Source of the DNA: Photorhabdus akhurstii
Lineage (GTDB): Bacteria > Pseudomonadota > Gammaproteobacteria > Enterobacterales > Enterobacteriaceae
NCBI RefSeq assembly: GCF_018448925.1
Contig: NZ_RCWE01000023.1
Span: 20,507 to 84,506, forward strand
DNA: 64,000 nt
Direction of reading: 5' to 3'
Shown in pieces: positions 21,004-30,103 of this stretch (positions are counted from its first letter, which is position 1; each line of letters begins with the position of its first letter). The notes under the pieces were generated by a model. The model had not been told where the DNA came from and searched no databases. It was given only the letters and a program-made list of their open reading frames with translations. The position numbers were made by a program, and so were the translations under genes.

Positions 21004-21969
21004 ATGCGTATCGGACAATACCAGCTGAAAAACTGTCTTATTGCGGCCCCAATGGCTGGCATAACTGACCGCCCGTTTCGGTCGCTATGTTACAAAATGG
21101 GTGCAGGTATGACAGTATCGGAAATGCTTTCTTCCAACCCACAGGTCTGGAAGACAGACAAATCCCGGCTACGTATGGTTCACAGTGACGAACCGGGCAT
21201 TCGTTCCGTGCAAATTGCTGGGAGTGATCCTGATGAAATGGCAGCAGCAGCGAAGATTAATGTCGCTAATGGTGCTCAGATCATTGATATCAACATGGGG
21301 TGTCCAGCCAAGAAAGTGAATCGTAAGCTGGCAGGTTCAGCTTTACTGCGTTACCCAGAATTGGTGGAAAAAATTCTTTCTACCGTTGTAAACGCAGTAG
21401 ATGTTCCTGTTACGCTAAAAATTCGCACTGGATGGTCGCCAGAAGAACAAAACTGTGTAAAGATTGCCCAATTGGCCGAGCATTGTGGTATTCAAGCTCT
21501 GACGATCCACGGCAGGACTCGTGCCTGCTTATTTAACGGAGAGGCAGAGTACGACAATATTCGGACAGTTAAGCAGACTGTTGCCATTCCGGTTATTGCC
21601 AATGGTGACATTACTGACCCGCTTAAAGCCAGAGCAGTGCTTGAATACACCGGGGCTGATGCCCTGATGATAGGCCGCGCTGCTCAGGGAAGACCCTGGA
21701 TCTTCCGGGAAATCCAGCATTATCTGGAAACAGGAGAACTGCTGTCACCGATGCCGATTGGCGAAGTACAGCATTTGATGAACGAGCATGTACGGGAATT
21801 GCACGACTTTTATGGTCCAGGCAAGGGAGCCCGTATCGCACGTAAGCATGTATCTTGGTATCTCCGGGAACATGCTCCTGATGACCAGTTCCGGCGCACA
21901 TTCAACACCATAGAGGATGCCAGCGAACAGCTGGAGGTGTTGGGGGCATATTTCGAAAATTTTGCGTAA
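21004..21969 (+). CDS. dusB: tRNA-dihydrouridine synthase B
   Basis: The 321-residue protein has the same length as E. coli DusB when started at ATG 21,004 ([20 protein letters not shown]). An in-frame ATG at 20,983 adds seven residues and lies very close to the predicted transcript start. Motifs include [20 protein letters not shown] with the catalytic cysteine, [15 protein letters not shown], and the FMN-binding VIANGDI and IGRAAQG. It reduces uridine to dihydrouridine in tRNA. It is co-transcribed with fis, 25 bp downstream. Confidence 0.95.
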   Translation: MRIGQYQLKNCLIAAPMAGITDRPFRSLCYKMGAGMTVSEMLSSNPQVWKTDKSRLRMVHSDEPGIRSVQIAGSDPDEMAAAAKINVANGAQIIDINMGCPAKKVNRKLAGSALLRYPELVEKILSTVVNAVDVPVTLKIRTGWSPEEQNCVKIAQLAEHCGIQALTIHGRTRACLFNGEAEYDNIRTVKQTVAIPVIANGDITDPLKARAVLEYTGADALMIGRAAQGRPWIFREIQHYLETGELLSPMPIGEVQHLMNEHVRELHDFYGPGKGARIARKHVSWYLREHAPDDQFRRTFNTIEDASEQLEVLGAYFENFA

Positions 21970-21994
21970 TATAAAGAAAAGAGCTGACAGAACT

Positions 21995-22291
21995 ATGTTC
22001 GAACAACGCGTAAATTCTGACGTACTAACCGTTGCTACTGTAAATTCACAAGATCAGGTAACTCAAAAACCTTTACGTGATTCAGTTAAACAAGCACTGA
22101 AGAACTATTTTGCTCAATTAAATGGTCAAGATGTTAATGATCTGTATGAGCTGGTATTGGCTGAAGTGGAACAGCCATTGTTGGACATGGTGATGCAATA
22201 CACCCGTGGCAACCAAACACGCGCTGCCCTGATGATGGGCATCAACCGTGGCACACTGCGTAAGAAATTGAAAAAATATGGCATGAACTAA
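21995..22291 (+). CDS. fis: DNA-binding protein Fis
   Basis: The 98-residue protein has the exact length of E. coli Fis and ends in the helix-turn-helix [20 protein letters not shown] followed by KKYGMN. The N-terminal beta-hairpin arms used for Hin/Gin invertase activation ([18 protein letters not shown]) are present. Fis bends DNA, shapes the nucleoid and activates rRNA promoters in rapid growth. The start is ATG 21,995; the longer open frame upstream is dusB sequence read out of frame. Confidence 0.98.
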   Translation: MFEQRVNSDVLTVATVNSQDQVTQKPLRDSVKQALKNYFAQLNGQDVNDLYELVLAEVEQPLLDMVMQYTRGNQTRAALMMGINRGTLRKKLKKYGMN

Positions 22292-22310
22292 TTACTAAAG
22301 TTAGTTCATT

Positions 22311-22348
22311 AAAAAAGGCGCTGTACCTCTTGGTAAAGTGCCTTTTTT
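22311..22348 (+). terminator. Terminator after fis
   Basis: AAAAAAGGCGCT and AGTGCCTTTTTT form a stem closed by a short loop and followed by a T run, 20 bp after the fis stop. It is a typical intrinsic terminator and, thanks to the A run on the 5' side, could also act in reverse. Confidence 0.85.
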
Positions 22349-22494
22349 GCCAAACAAAAAAAGTAATGCCGAATTTTGGGGGCCTTACGCAATAAAATGC
22401 AGATTATTTAGTTGCCTGGCAATTATAAAATCTGCATTAAACCTTTCTTTTGCCTGATTGGTTTACCATAATTCCAAATCTTCCCAATGTCAGG

Positions 22495-23658
22495 TCATTC
22501 CGTAACTGATAGGTTATTCTCAGCTTTCATTAAAATGAAGTAATTGGTTACAGCCAACAATAAGATAAAACAACCACAACATATCAAGACAACACCAAGA
22601 TGTTGGTTCCAACCCGCTAGCGCAAGACCTGTGCCTAACATCAAATAATATAGCAAACCCAATAATGCTCCTGCTGTTCCCAATCTATCCGTATAATTAA
22701 TCAATGCAGAAGCCAGGATGTTAGGAATTGCAATTCCGTAGGCCACAACAATCAAAATCATAGGCAGAATAAACAACCAAGTATCTTCCAGAACCATCAT
22801 CAATCCACCACCAATCAGAACAATAACAGAAGCAAGAAACACTAAATTTGATGAATTCCACTGTTTGTTGAGCAAGAGTTTATTCAACCAAGCACCAATG
22901 CCTACTCCCGATGCCAAAAATAATCCTGTGTAACCAAACATCTCAGGAGAGAATCCTAACCGTTCAAAATTAAATGGAGCTAATTGGTAATAACTGAACA
23001 AACATAGGTTAAAGAGGGCTATCAACAGGGCATTACGCCAAATTGCCATATCCTTGAGCATCATAAGTAAAGTACTTGTGAGTGGTATTATCGCCACTGC
23101 TACCGGACGGGTTTCAGGCAGATAAATAGCACCCCAACCCGACAGTAATACCGCGAGTAAAGACAAACCCAAAAAAACGCCTTTATATCCCCAGAAGTAC
23201 ACCAAAATAGAACCACTTATCATGCCAATTGCCGGACTTACTGCCAAAGCTACGCCCATGATAGAAAACACGCGAGCTAATTCACTTCCTTGATAAGAAT
23301 CTCTCATTATTGTTTGAGTTCCTACCGAGCCCACTGCGGCCCCAAATGCAGATAACATTCTGGCCGCCAATAACAGCTCAAACTGACGGCTCAGTAATGC
23401 CACTAATGAAGCACCGCTATAGAGTAATAATCCACTCAATATCGTTGGCCGTCTTCCTATGAGATCACACAAACGTCCCCAAATCACCACACCGATGGCG
23501 AAAGCAAAAAAATATAAAGATAAAGTTTGAGCGGCTTGTTCGGCACTCACTTTAAATTCCTTTGCGATATCGGTTAACGCCGGGCTATAGATGGTTTCTA
23601 CAATTTGTGGAAACATCATTAACGCTGTTGCCAGTACAAGTCCAATTTTACGTTGCAT
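22495..23658 (-). CDS. MFS drug-resistance exporter (Bcr/CflA-like)
   Basis: This 387-residue protein has about 12 membrane helices. It shows the N-terminal MFPQIVETIYSPALTDIAKE, the MFS motif A (WGRLCDLIGRRPTI) and SAFGAAVGSVGTQTIMRD, which are typical of the Bcr/CflA branch of drug:H+ antiporters. It would export small toxic compounds across the inner membrane. It is divergent from an AraC-type regulator 102 bp away, the usual arrangement for a locally controlled pump. The substrate is unknown. Confidence 0.85.
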   Translation of the reverse strand: MQRKIGLVLATALMMFPQIVETIYSPALTDIAKEFKVSAEQAAQTLSLYFFAFAIGVVIWGRLCDLIGRRPTILSGLLLYSGASLVALLSRQFELLLAARMLSAFGAAVGSVGTQTIMRDSYQGSELARVFSIMGVALAVSPAIGMISGSILVYFWGYKGVFLGLSLLAVLLSGWGAIYLPETRPVAVAIIPLTSTLLMMLKDMAIWRNALLIALFNLCLFSYYQLAPFNFERLGFSPEMFGYTGLFLASGVGIGAWLNKLLLNKQWNSSNLVFLASVIVLIGGGLMMVLEDTWLFILPMILIVVAYGIAIPNILASALINYTDRLGTAGALLGLLYYLMLGTGLALAGWNQHLGVVLICCGCFILLLAVTNYFILMKAENNLSVTE

Positions 23659-23760
23659 TGTATTTTTCTTAATCAGTTAGACAATAAGCGTAAATTAGCA
23701 CTCCATCAGTTGTCACATTATAATAATAAAGACAATTTATTTATTAAATAGGACATAAAT

Positions 23761-24540
23761 ATGACATGGCTTTCTCGTGATGATAGTTTTGATCCTGATA
23801 GCCTTGGAGTACCGGTAGTGGGGATTGCAGCCGAACTAGGTCATCATGACTCAGGATTTCATCAACATGAAATGGGGCAATTATTATTTACCCAACAAGG
23901 GTGCATTAATATCACCCTGGCAGATCACCTATGCATACTTCCACCAACTCGGGTTGCCTGGATTCCACCGCGTATTATTCATAGAGCAGAAATAAAAGAA
24001 TCCGTCGGATACCGCTCAATTTATCTGGATGTAAATCAAATCGGATACTTAGCGGAACACGTTGAGGTATTGGAAGTTACACCTCTGTTACGCGCAGTAT
24101 TAGAACGAATAGCGCTGGCTCCCTTTAATACAGATTGGTTACATGGAGCTGCTGCTAACCTATTGGCCGTCTGCCTTGACGAAATCCATCTGGCAAAAAG
24201 AGAACCGACATTATTACCGCTCCCTTTCGACCGTCGTTTGGCCCGTATTCCTCTGACCACACTGCCACCACCACTCAAAATACTTGCCATGAATATCGGC
24301 GCCAGTGAGAAAACCATCAGTCGGATATTTCGCCGAGAAACAGGATTGAGTTACCAGCAGTGGCGGCAACAGTGGCGTTTGATCAAATCTATAGAATTAC
24401 TGGCAAAACAGGGAAATTTGTCATCTGTCGCTAATGAATTAGCGTTTTCCAGTGATAGCGCTTTCATCCTCTTTTTCAAAAAAATGACCGGTCGATCCCC
24501 AAGGGAATATATGTTTGCTTATAAGGAACGTGGTTATTGA
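23761..24540 (+). CDS. AraC-family regulator (NimR/YeaM-like) of the adjacent pump
   Basis: The 259-residue protein has an N-terminal cupin sensor (GHHDSGFHQHEMGQLLFTQQ and PPTRVAWIPPRIIHR) and a C-terminal double helix-turn-helix (MNIGASEKTISRIFRRETGL ... VANELAFSSDSAFILFFKKM ... SPREYM). The layout matches the NimR/YeaM group, which controls neighbouring exporters. AGGAC precedes the ATG. It probably regulates the divergent MFS gene in response to the exported compound. Confidence 0.85.
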   Translation: MTWLSRDDSFDPDSLGVPVVGIAAELGHHDSGFHQHEMGQLLFTQQGCINITLADHLCILPPTRVAWIPPRIIHRAEIKESVGYRSIYLDVNQIGYLAEHVEVLEVTPLLRAVLERIALAPFNTDWLHGAAANLLAVCLDEIHLAKREPTLLPLPFDRRLARIPLTTLPPPLKILAMNIGASEKTISRIFRRETGLSYQQWRQQWRLIKSIELLAKQGNLSSVANELAFSSDSAFILFFKKMTGRSPREYMFAYKERGY

Positions 24541-24573
24541 AGTAAATAGTTATTAAAGTAAATAGTTATTGAG
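24541..24573 (+). repeat. Short 16-bp tandem repeat after the AraC-type gene
   Basis: AGTAAATAGTTATTAA is followed at once by AGTAAATAGTTATTGA, and the gene's last bases (GTTATTGA) belong to the same period. It is likely a slippage product with no clear role. Confidence 0.6.
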
Positions 24574-24587
24574 ATAATATACAAAAA

Positions 24588-24636
24588 TTGCCGACATCAA
24601 AAGCATGATTCACCATATGAACAGAGATGCCGGCAA
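24588..24636. terminator. Hairpin between the convergent AraC-type gene and pirB
   Basis: TTGCCG-A-CATC on the left pairs with GATG-C-CGGCAA on the right, with one mismatch and a long AT-rich loop. It sits between convergent genes and may terminate transcription from both sides. Confidence 0.5.
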
Positions 24637-24712
24637 ATGTATCAAATAAAGAAGATAATTAAATAAAAGCTAATAACATTCTACGTATATAAAATATACT
24701 TATTAAAAGCTA

Positions 24713-25972
24713 TTATTTTTCATCGTCATTTATCAGTTGATAAGATACAGCAATATTTGCTGCCTGACCGGCTAATGGGCTGTAATCACTGGACAAATAT
24801 ATCCCTGCAATATAGTGGCTTTCACCGACATGAAATTTCCTATACCGAGATGTTCCAGGAGAACCTAATGACAATGAACGACCATCTCTCAAAGTAAAGA
24901 CCGCTTGATCAACAGCACCATTGCCCCATACTTCCAAACTGGTAATTCGACTACCATTCAGAGAAATAGATGACGTCTCACCAGATATTGTACCTAATTG
25001 ATGGCGACTACCATCATCAAATACAACTGTCAGACCTCCGACCCTCGCTGCCCCGCCAATACGCACAATATGTCCCGTTAACGAATCTATCTTTCTTCTT
25101 TTTCCTCCATTAAGAGCCGGTTTGAGAGGTGGAGTCATATCTTTCTCTGGAGTCAATGCCTGAATTCTGGCTTTTGCTGTTTGACGGTCAAAGAAAGTAG
25201 AATAACTTAAAACATCAACATAGATTCTATTATTTACAGACTCAGCTTCACTTAATCTATCCCAAATACTGATATATTCAATTCCATGTAAACGACAGTG
25301 ACCATGAACAGACATCACATTATTTGCAACAGTATCAGCCGTCGAGTTATTAAGAGCATCATTTAACTCTCTATCATATATATTATTAATATAGCTATTA
25401 GCCTGTTCTACCGTCTTTTTAATTAATCCTCGGACTTTTTCAATATCGATATTACTAAGCCCAATTTCATCTTTTCTCTCTAAACCAGCAACCCAATATG
25501 TTATCTGCATCATAACCGTAGTAGAAAACATGGGTAATATCTGATAGTTAACATCATCGGAAAAATTATTAAATTTTTTGTGATAACCGTCTATATTTTC
25601 TGCCAGGTTATTAAAAGCACTCCTCGCTTCTTCTGATCCTGGGTGCTTATCAAGAAGATCAGCAACGGTTGCCATCCGCTCTTGTATATATGCAATATCA
25701 CCTGCAAGGATACCTTTAATCGTCTTTAACGCAGACTCCTCTATCATCCTTTCAATTTGTTTGACAATCCCTTCCCATATATTTTCTTTCGATTGAGGCC
25801 AGAATAAACCGACTAAAAAAGATATAGCAGGGCCAACTGAGGGTATAAAAGAGATTCCCCCTATGATTGCATTTTTTACAATGTCAGTAACATCCCACTC
25901 TAATGCACTCGTTTTTACCGCATATTCATTAGCTACAATGGTTCTTATGTCTAAAACATTTTCTGTCTGCAT
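24713..25972 (-). CDS. pirB: PirB subunit of the PirAB binary insecticidal toxin
   Basis: The 419-residue protein starts MQTENVLDIRTIVANEYAVK. The N-terminal half is helical with a hydrophobic stretch (IIGGISFIPSVGPAISFLVG) and resembles the pore-forming domain I of Cry toxins. The C-terminal part (about residues 285-415) is beta-rich with GGAARVGGLTVVFDDGSRHQ and ITSLEVWGNGAVDQ, like a jacalin/Cry domain. Once noted as similar to juvenile-hormone-esterase-like proteins, PirB acts with PirA on insect gut cells, and the same pair causes shrimp AHPND in Vibrio. The frame extends to a TTG at 25,987, but ATG 25,972 has GAAGGG upstream and gives the family N-terminus. pirA ends 29 bp upstream. Confidence 0.93.
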   Translation of the reverse strand: MQTENVLDIRTIVANEYAVKTSALEWDVTDIVKNAIIGGISFIPSVGPAISFLVGLFWPQSKENIWEGIVKQIERMIEESALKTIKGILAGDIAYIQERMATVADLLDKHPGSEEARSAFNNLAENIDGYHKKFNNFSDDVNYQILPMFSTTVMMQITYWVAGLERKDEIGLSNIDIEKVRGLIKKTVEQANSYINNIYDRELNDALNNSTADTVANNVMSVHGHCRLHGIEYISIWDRLSEAESVNNRIYVDVLSYSTFFDRQTAKARIQALTPEKDMTPPLKPALNGGKRRKIDSLTGHIVRIGGAARVGGLTVVFDDGSRHQLGTISGETSSISLNGSRITSLEVWGNGAVDQAVFTLRDGRSLSLGSPGTSRYRKFHVGESHYIAGIYLSSDYSPLAGQAANIAVSYQLINDDEK

Positions 25973-26001
25973 AATGAAACCCTTCAATTAAGATAAGATG
26001 T

Positions 26002-26403
26002 TTAGACCAAATTTGCCGTCACATAAGCAACTTTATCCGAGTTATTATAGATAACAAATTTACTATAATAAAAGGAGTTGCTAGGCACATTTAATACCTT
26101 ATCTTCTCCTAATCCTACATCTATCGAACCAGACTCAAACCATTCAGAGGTAAAACTATGAGACCAGTAAAATTTAGCCGTAACACTATTTGCTAGCCCT
26201 GTATTAACAACTCTCAGAGATTTTCTGGATTCTGGAATTATTGGCGTATCTATTCTAAATACTTCCACACTAGCATGAGGTGATATAGTCAGTTCACTCA
26301 AAGGACCAACTGCATTTAAGTCTTTATATACTGGAACAGGGGAATTAGAGTAAACTTCTGCTTTCTGTTCATCTGAATCAACAACAATAGTTATTCTAGA
26401 CAT
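26002..26403 (-). CDS. pirA: PirA subunit of the PirAB binary insecticidal toxin
   Basis: The 133-residue beta-rich protein begins MSRITIVVDSDEQKAEVYSN and ends NNSDKVAYVTANLV. It has no signal peptide. PirA resembles Cry domain III (receptor and sugar binding) and is needed with PirB for oral and injectable toxicity. GAGG lies eight bases before ATG 26,403; the upstream ATG at 26,418 has no such box. pirA and pirB form a two-gene operon with the A subunit first, as in P. luminescens. Confidence 0.93.
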   Translation of the reverse strand: MSRITIVVDSDEQKAEVYSNSPVPVYKDLNAVGPLSELTISPHASVEVFRIDTPIIPESRKSLRVVNTGLANSVTAKFYWSHSFTSEWFESGSIDVGLGEDKVLNVPSNSFYYSKFVIYNNSDKVAYVTANLV

Positions 26404-27102
26404 ATTTATTTTCCTCATTCAAATTTAAATAAGACTCATTCAACTTACATATAAATATTTTCAGAACACAGTATTACCACTTAATTAAAGATACTCTTTA
26501 ACCATTATAGAACCACTATTACCTTTGAAATTTAATTCCCCAATATATTATGTGGACTTTACATACCACAATAACTCACCAGAACAATAAGATATCCATA
26601 TTATAATTAATGTCATTAATGAGACATATCTGAAACAAACCACGATAATAAAAAACTATAGCAGATATATATTTCATGTCAACGCTCTGCTTCAATTAAA
26701 TTACTATTATTTAAGAGTTATTGAAATTATATGATATATAAAAAATACATATAAAAAACATATATAAAAAATTTAAATAGAAATTATTACCATTATGTTA
26801 TTCACCTGAATTTATAATATTAATATTGGTTACTATAGCGCTATATAATTCTATTCTTTATTTTACAAATTTACCTTTATCCGGTGAAATATAATAATTC
26901 ACCAAATTCACTCACAACGTTAAAATGACAACAAAATATATTTCTGCCATATCCGCATCAATAATATTTTTATTACCAATTGATTATATCTTCTACAAGA
27001 TAACAGATGAACTTTCTTAAAATCATTCTCTTTCTGATGAAAGAAAGTTAGCTTAATAATAGAAAAATAATTTTGACTGTAGATTTTAGCTACTCAAATA
27101 TA
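26404..27102. other. AT-rich region upstream of pirA
   Basis: About 700 bp of very AT-rich DNA must hold the pirA promoter and probably binding sites for H-NS-type silencers, which prefer such sequence. No confident -35/-10 or regulator box stands out. A 31-codon hydrophobic frame at 26,925-27,020 lacks a ribosome-binding site and is not called. Confidence 0.5.
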
Positions 27103-27318
27103 CTAAATACAATTAATTGACCTTTCATTACTCCACCAATAAACTATATAGCTTAAAATATGACAAAAAAACCCAGAAAAAATAAGGGCGGGTTTCAAGG
27201 CATTTGAAACCACACTCGTTGCCCCGACCCCAACTAATACCAAACTTAAAGCATTATTAATGGCGTCCTCACCTTGGGAAAAAACAACCTTCCCAGTACT
27301 ACGAGGATAATCAACCAT
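27103..27318 (-). CDS. Small membrane protein of unknown function (71 residues)
   Basis: A strong AGGAAGGG box precedes ATG 27,318. The product has a polar N-terminus (MVDYPRSTGKVVFSQGEDAI), then two hydrophobic segments, NALSLVLVGVGATSVVSNAL and ALIFSGFFCHILSYIVYWW, ending in a short basic tail. I do not recognise a family. It lies between livF and pirA on the same strand as both, 34 bp downstream of livF, so it may be read from the liv operon or belong to the toxin region. Holin-like or stress-peptide roles are possible but unsupported. Confidence 0.6.
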   Translation of the reverse strand: MVDYPRSTGKVVFSQGEDAINNALSLVLVGVGATSVVSNALKPALIFSGFFCHILSYIVYWWSNERSINCI

Positions 27319-27351
27319 CTTACTTCCCTTCCTGTGAAAAAGAATACGTCT

Positions 27352-28053
27352 CTATCCTCCCAAATACGCATTTCTCACAGCTTCATTAACCAATAATGCA
27401 GACCCACTGTCTTCCAGTACAATCTTACCGTTTTCCAATACATATCCTCGGTCAGCCAATTTCAACGCCTGATTTGCATTCTGCTCAACCAAAAAGATTG
27501 TCATCCCCTCTTCCCTCAACTGCTGAATAGTATCGAAAATCTGAATAATCACTATCGGCGCCAACCCCAATGAAGGCTCATCCAGCAACAATAATTGTGG
27601 CTGGCTCATTAAAGCGCGACCAATTGCCAACATTTGCTGTTCACCACCGGACATCGTTCCAGCCCGCTGGTGACGCCTTTCCTGTAAACGCGGGAATAGA
27701 TCATAAACCCGCTCAAGGCGCTTCGGATACTGAGTCCTATCAGCAAAAAAGCCGCCCATTGCCAAATTCTCTTCCACTGTCATACGAGCAAACACTCTGC
27801 GCCCCTCGGGAACAATCGCAATGTCCTCACGCATAATACGAGATGTCGGCCATTGGGTGATCTCCTTACCACGAAAAATTATGGAACCTTCGGTTGCTCT
27901 GGGTTCACTACATAAGGTACTGAGCAACGTTGTTTTTCCTGCGCCATTTGCACCAATTAGAGTGACGATTTCCCCCTGCTGAATATTCAGGCTGACCTGA
28001 TGTAATACCTGAACTTCTCCATAATGGGCAGATACCCGATTAAATTCCAACAT
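27352..28053 (-). CDS. livF: Branched-chain amino acid ABC transporter, ATP-binding LivF
   Basis: The 233-residue ATPase has the Walker A GANGAGKTTLL, signature MSGGEQQMLAIGRALM and Walker B LLLLDEPSLGL. It pairs with LivG to power uptake of leucine, isoleucine and valine through LivHM. It is the last gene of livKHMGF, two bases after the livG stop. Confidence 0.97.
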   Translation of the reverse strand: MLEFNRVSAHYGEVQVLHQVSLNIQQGEIVTLIGANGAGKTTLLSTLCSEPRATEGSIIFRGKEITQWPTSRIMREDIAIVPEGRRVFARMTVEENLAMGGFFADRTQYPKRLERVYDLFPRLQERRHQRAGTMSGGEQQMLAIGRALMSQPQLLLLDEPSLGLAPIVIIQIFDTIQQLREEGMTIFLVEQNANQALKLADRGYVLENGKIVLEDSGSALLVNEAVRNAYLGG

Positions 28054-28055
28054 AA

Positions 28056-28829
28056 TTAATACACCTCACCCAGATATGCCCGGATAACATCCGGGTTGTT
28101 ACGAATCTCTTCTGGCCGTCCTTGCGCTAAAGACATTCCCTGATTAACAACATAGATACGATCTGATATTCCCATCACCAATTTCATATCATGCTCGATC
28201 AACAATACAGAAACTTGATGATATTCCCTCAGTTCAGCAATTAAAGCATTAAGCTCTGCTGTCTCTTTTGGATTCAGCCCCGCAGCAGGTTCATCCAACA
28301 TCAAAATCTGCGGACGAGCTACCATACAGCGGGCAATCTCCAAACGCCGTTGCTGACCGTATGCTAGATTACCGGCCTGTCTGTTTGCCAGTGGTAATAA
28401 ACCAATCCGTTCTAACCAAGTTATGGCCCAATCTACAGCCTTAGATTCTGCCCGGCGGAATGCCGACGTTTTAAAAAGACCGGCAAAAAGACCCCTTTTC
28501 AGGTGCTGATGCTGCGCTACTAATAGATTTTCAATCACCGTCATCTCTCGGAACAACCGCACATGCTGGAATGTTCTGATAATGCCCATACGTGCAATGG
28601 CCTGCCCAGATAACCCTTCCAGATGCTTTTCTCGCAGCTTTATGGTACCGCTAGTCGGACAGTAAAATCCGGTCAGACAATTAAAGATCGTGGTTTTCCC
28701 AGCACCATTAGGGCCAATAAGAGAAACAATTTCCCCCTGATTTAGCCTCAAGGCAATGTTGTTAACCGCCAGCAAGCCACCGAAGCGCATGGTCAGATCG
28801 GAAACTTGCAATAATGGCGTTGCACTCAT
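28056..28829 (-). CDS. livG: Branched-chain amino acid ABC transporter, ATP-binding LivG
   Basis: The 257-residue ATPase has Walker A GPNGAGKTTIF, the LivG-type signature LAYGQQRRLEIARCMV and Walker B ILMLDEPAAGLNP. Its start overlaps the livM stop by 4 bp (ATGA), and livF follows directly. It is the second ATPase of the LIV transporter. Confidence 0.97.
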   Translation of the reverse strand: MSATPLLQVSDLTMRFGGLLAVNNIALRLNQGEIVSLIGPNGAGKTTIFNCLTGFYCPTSGTIKLREKHLEGLSGQAIARMGIIRTFQHVRLFREMTVIENLLVAQHQHLKRGLFAGLFKTSAFRRAESKAVDWAITWLERIGLLPLANRQAGNLAYGQQRRLEIARCMVARPQILMLDEPAAGLNPKETAELNALIAELREYHQVSVLLIEHDMKLVMGISDRIYVVNQGMSLAQGRPEEIRNNPDVIRAYLGEVY

Positions 28830-30103
28830 GCTTGCTTTCCTCCCTGTACCGGTCGTTCCAATTTAACATGACGGCGTTTTGTCGGTAGCAACCCTTGCGG
28901 GCGCCAAATCATCATCAATACCATCATTGCCCCTAGCAGCAACATACTGTAGGCATTCAGGTCACGCATCATCTCACGGGAAACCACCAACAAAATAGCC
29001 GCCAGAATCACCGCAGTCTGTGAGCCCATCCCACCGAGTACCACAATCGCCAGCACAAAAGCAGATTCAACAAAAGTGAAGGACTCCGGGCTGACGAACC
29101 CCTGCCGGGCAGCAAATAAAGTACCGGCAAAACCGGCAAATGCAGCACTGATAGTAAATGCAGCCAGTTTAATTCGGGTTGGACTTAAACCAAGAGAGCG
29201 ACAAGCAATCTCATCTTCACGCAGCGCTTCCCATGCCCGGCCTAATGGCATACACAGTAGCCGATTAATAATAAATACTGTCAGTATTACCAACAGTAAC
29301 ACCACCAGATAGAGGAAGATGACCCGATCACTGGGATCATATTTCAAGCCAAAGAAGCTGTGGAAAGTGTCCCAACCTCCCTCTTTCACACTGCGGTTAA
29401 ATTCCAACCCGAAGAAAGTCGGTTTTGGGATCTGGCTGATACCATTCGGACCACCGGTTATTTCAGTATTATTCAACAGTAGAATGCGAACAATTTCACC
29501 AAAACCAAGGGTAACAATTGCCAGATAGTCACCTCGCAATCGCAATACCGGAAAGCCTAACAACAGCCCCGATAAAGCCGCCGTTAACCCCGCCAGCGGT
29601 AAGCTCTGCCAAAATCCTAATCCGTAATAGTGACTCAGCAAAGCGTAGGTATAAGCGCCGATAGCATAAAAACCTGCATACCCAAGTACCAGCAACCCCG
29701 ACAAACCAACCACGACATTCAAACCCAACCCTAGCATGACATAAATTAACGTCAGCGTAGCAATATCAACACTACCACGGGAGACAATAAACGGCCAGAC
29801 AATTGCAGCAATAATGACCAATATTGCCAGTAACTTTTGCCTTTTAGTTGAGCCATCGAAATCCGGCAACGACCAGCTTTTAATTGGCACTTTCTTCATT
29901 GTCTGCTGAACAACCGGACGCAATAGCTGGAACAGAAAAACAATCGCACAGCCAATACCAATCCATAACCATCGCACTTCATCAGCACGATGGACGACCA
30001 ACTTCGTGCCGTCCAGCGACAACTGCATTCCCATCATAAAGGCAGACAACACAAATAAAACGACTGAGGCGATAACGGCATTCATCCAATTGGCATGTTT
30101 CAT
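28826..30103 (-). CDS. livM: Branched-chain amino acid ABC transporter permease LivM
   Basis: This 425-residue permease has many membrane segments. The core region LGLGLNVVVGLSGLLVLGYA, RLRGDYLAIVTLGFGEIVRI and the EAA-like loop LGRAWEALREDEIACRSLGL contact the ATPases. Together with LivH it forms the channel. Its start overlaps the livH stop by 4 bp. Confidence 0.96.
   Translation of the reverse strand: MKHANWMNAVIASVVLFVLSAFMMGMQLSLDGTKLVVHRADEVRWLWIGIGCAIVFLFQLLRPVVQQTMKKVPIKSWSLPDFDGSTKRQKLLAILVIIAAIVWPFIVSRGSVDIATLTLIYVMLGLGLNVVVGLSGLLVLGYAGFYAIGAYTYALLSHYYGLGFWQSLPLAGLTAALSGLLLGFPVLRLRGDYLAIVTLGFGEIVRILLLNNTEITGGPNGISQIPKPTFFGLEFNRSVKEGGWDTFHSFFGLKYDPSDRVIFLYLVVLLLVILTVFIINRLLCMPLGRAWEALREDEIACRSLGLSPTRIKLAAFTISAAFAGFAGTLFAARQGFVSPESFTFVESAFVLAIVVLGGMGSQTAVILAAILLVVSREMMRDLNAYSMLLLGAMMVLMMIWRPQGLLPTKRRHVKLERPVQGGKQA

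Noticed and set aside
26925-27020. 31-codon hydrophobic frame upstream of pirA
   Set aside because: No ribosome-binding site, and AT-rich DNA of this kind yields such frames by chance.
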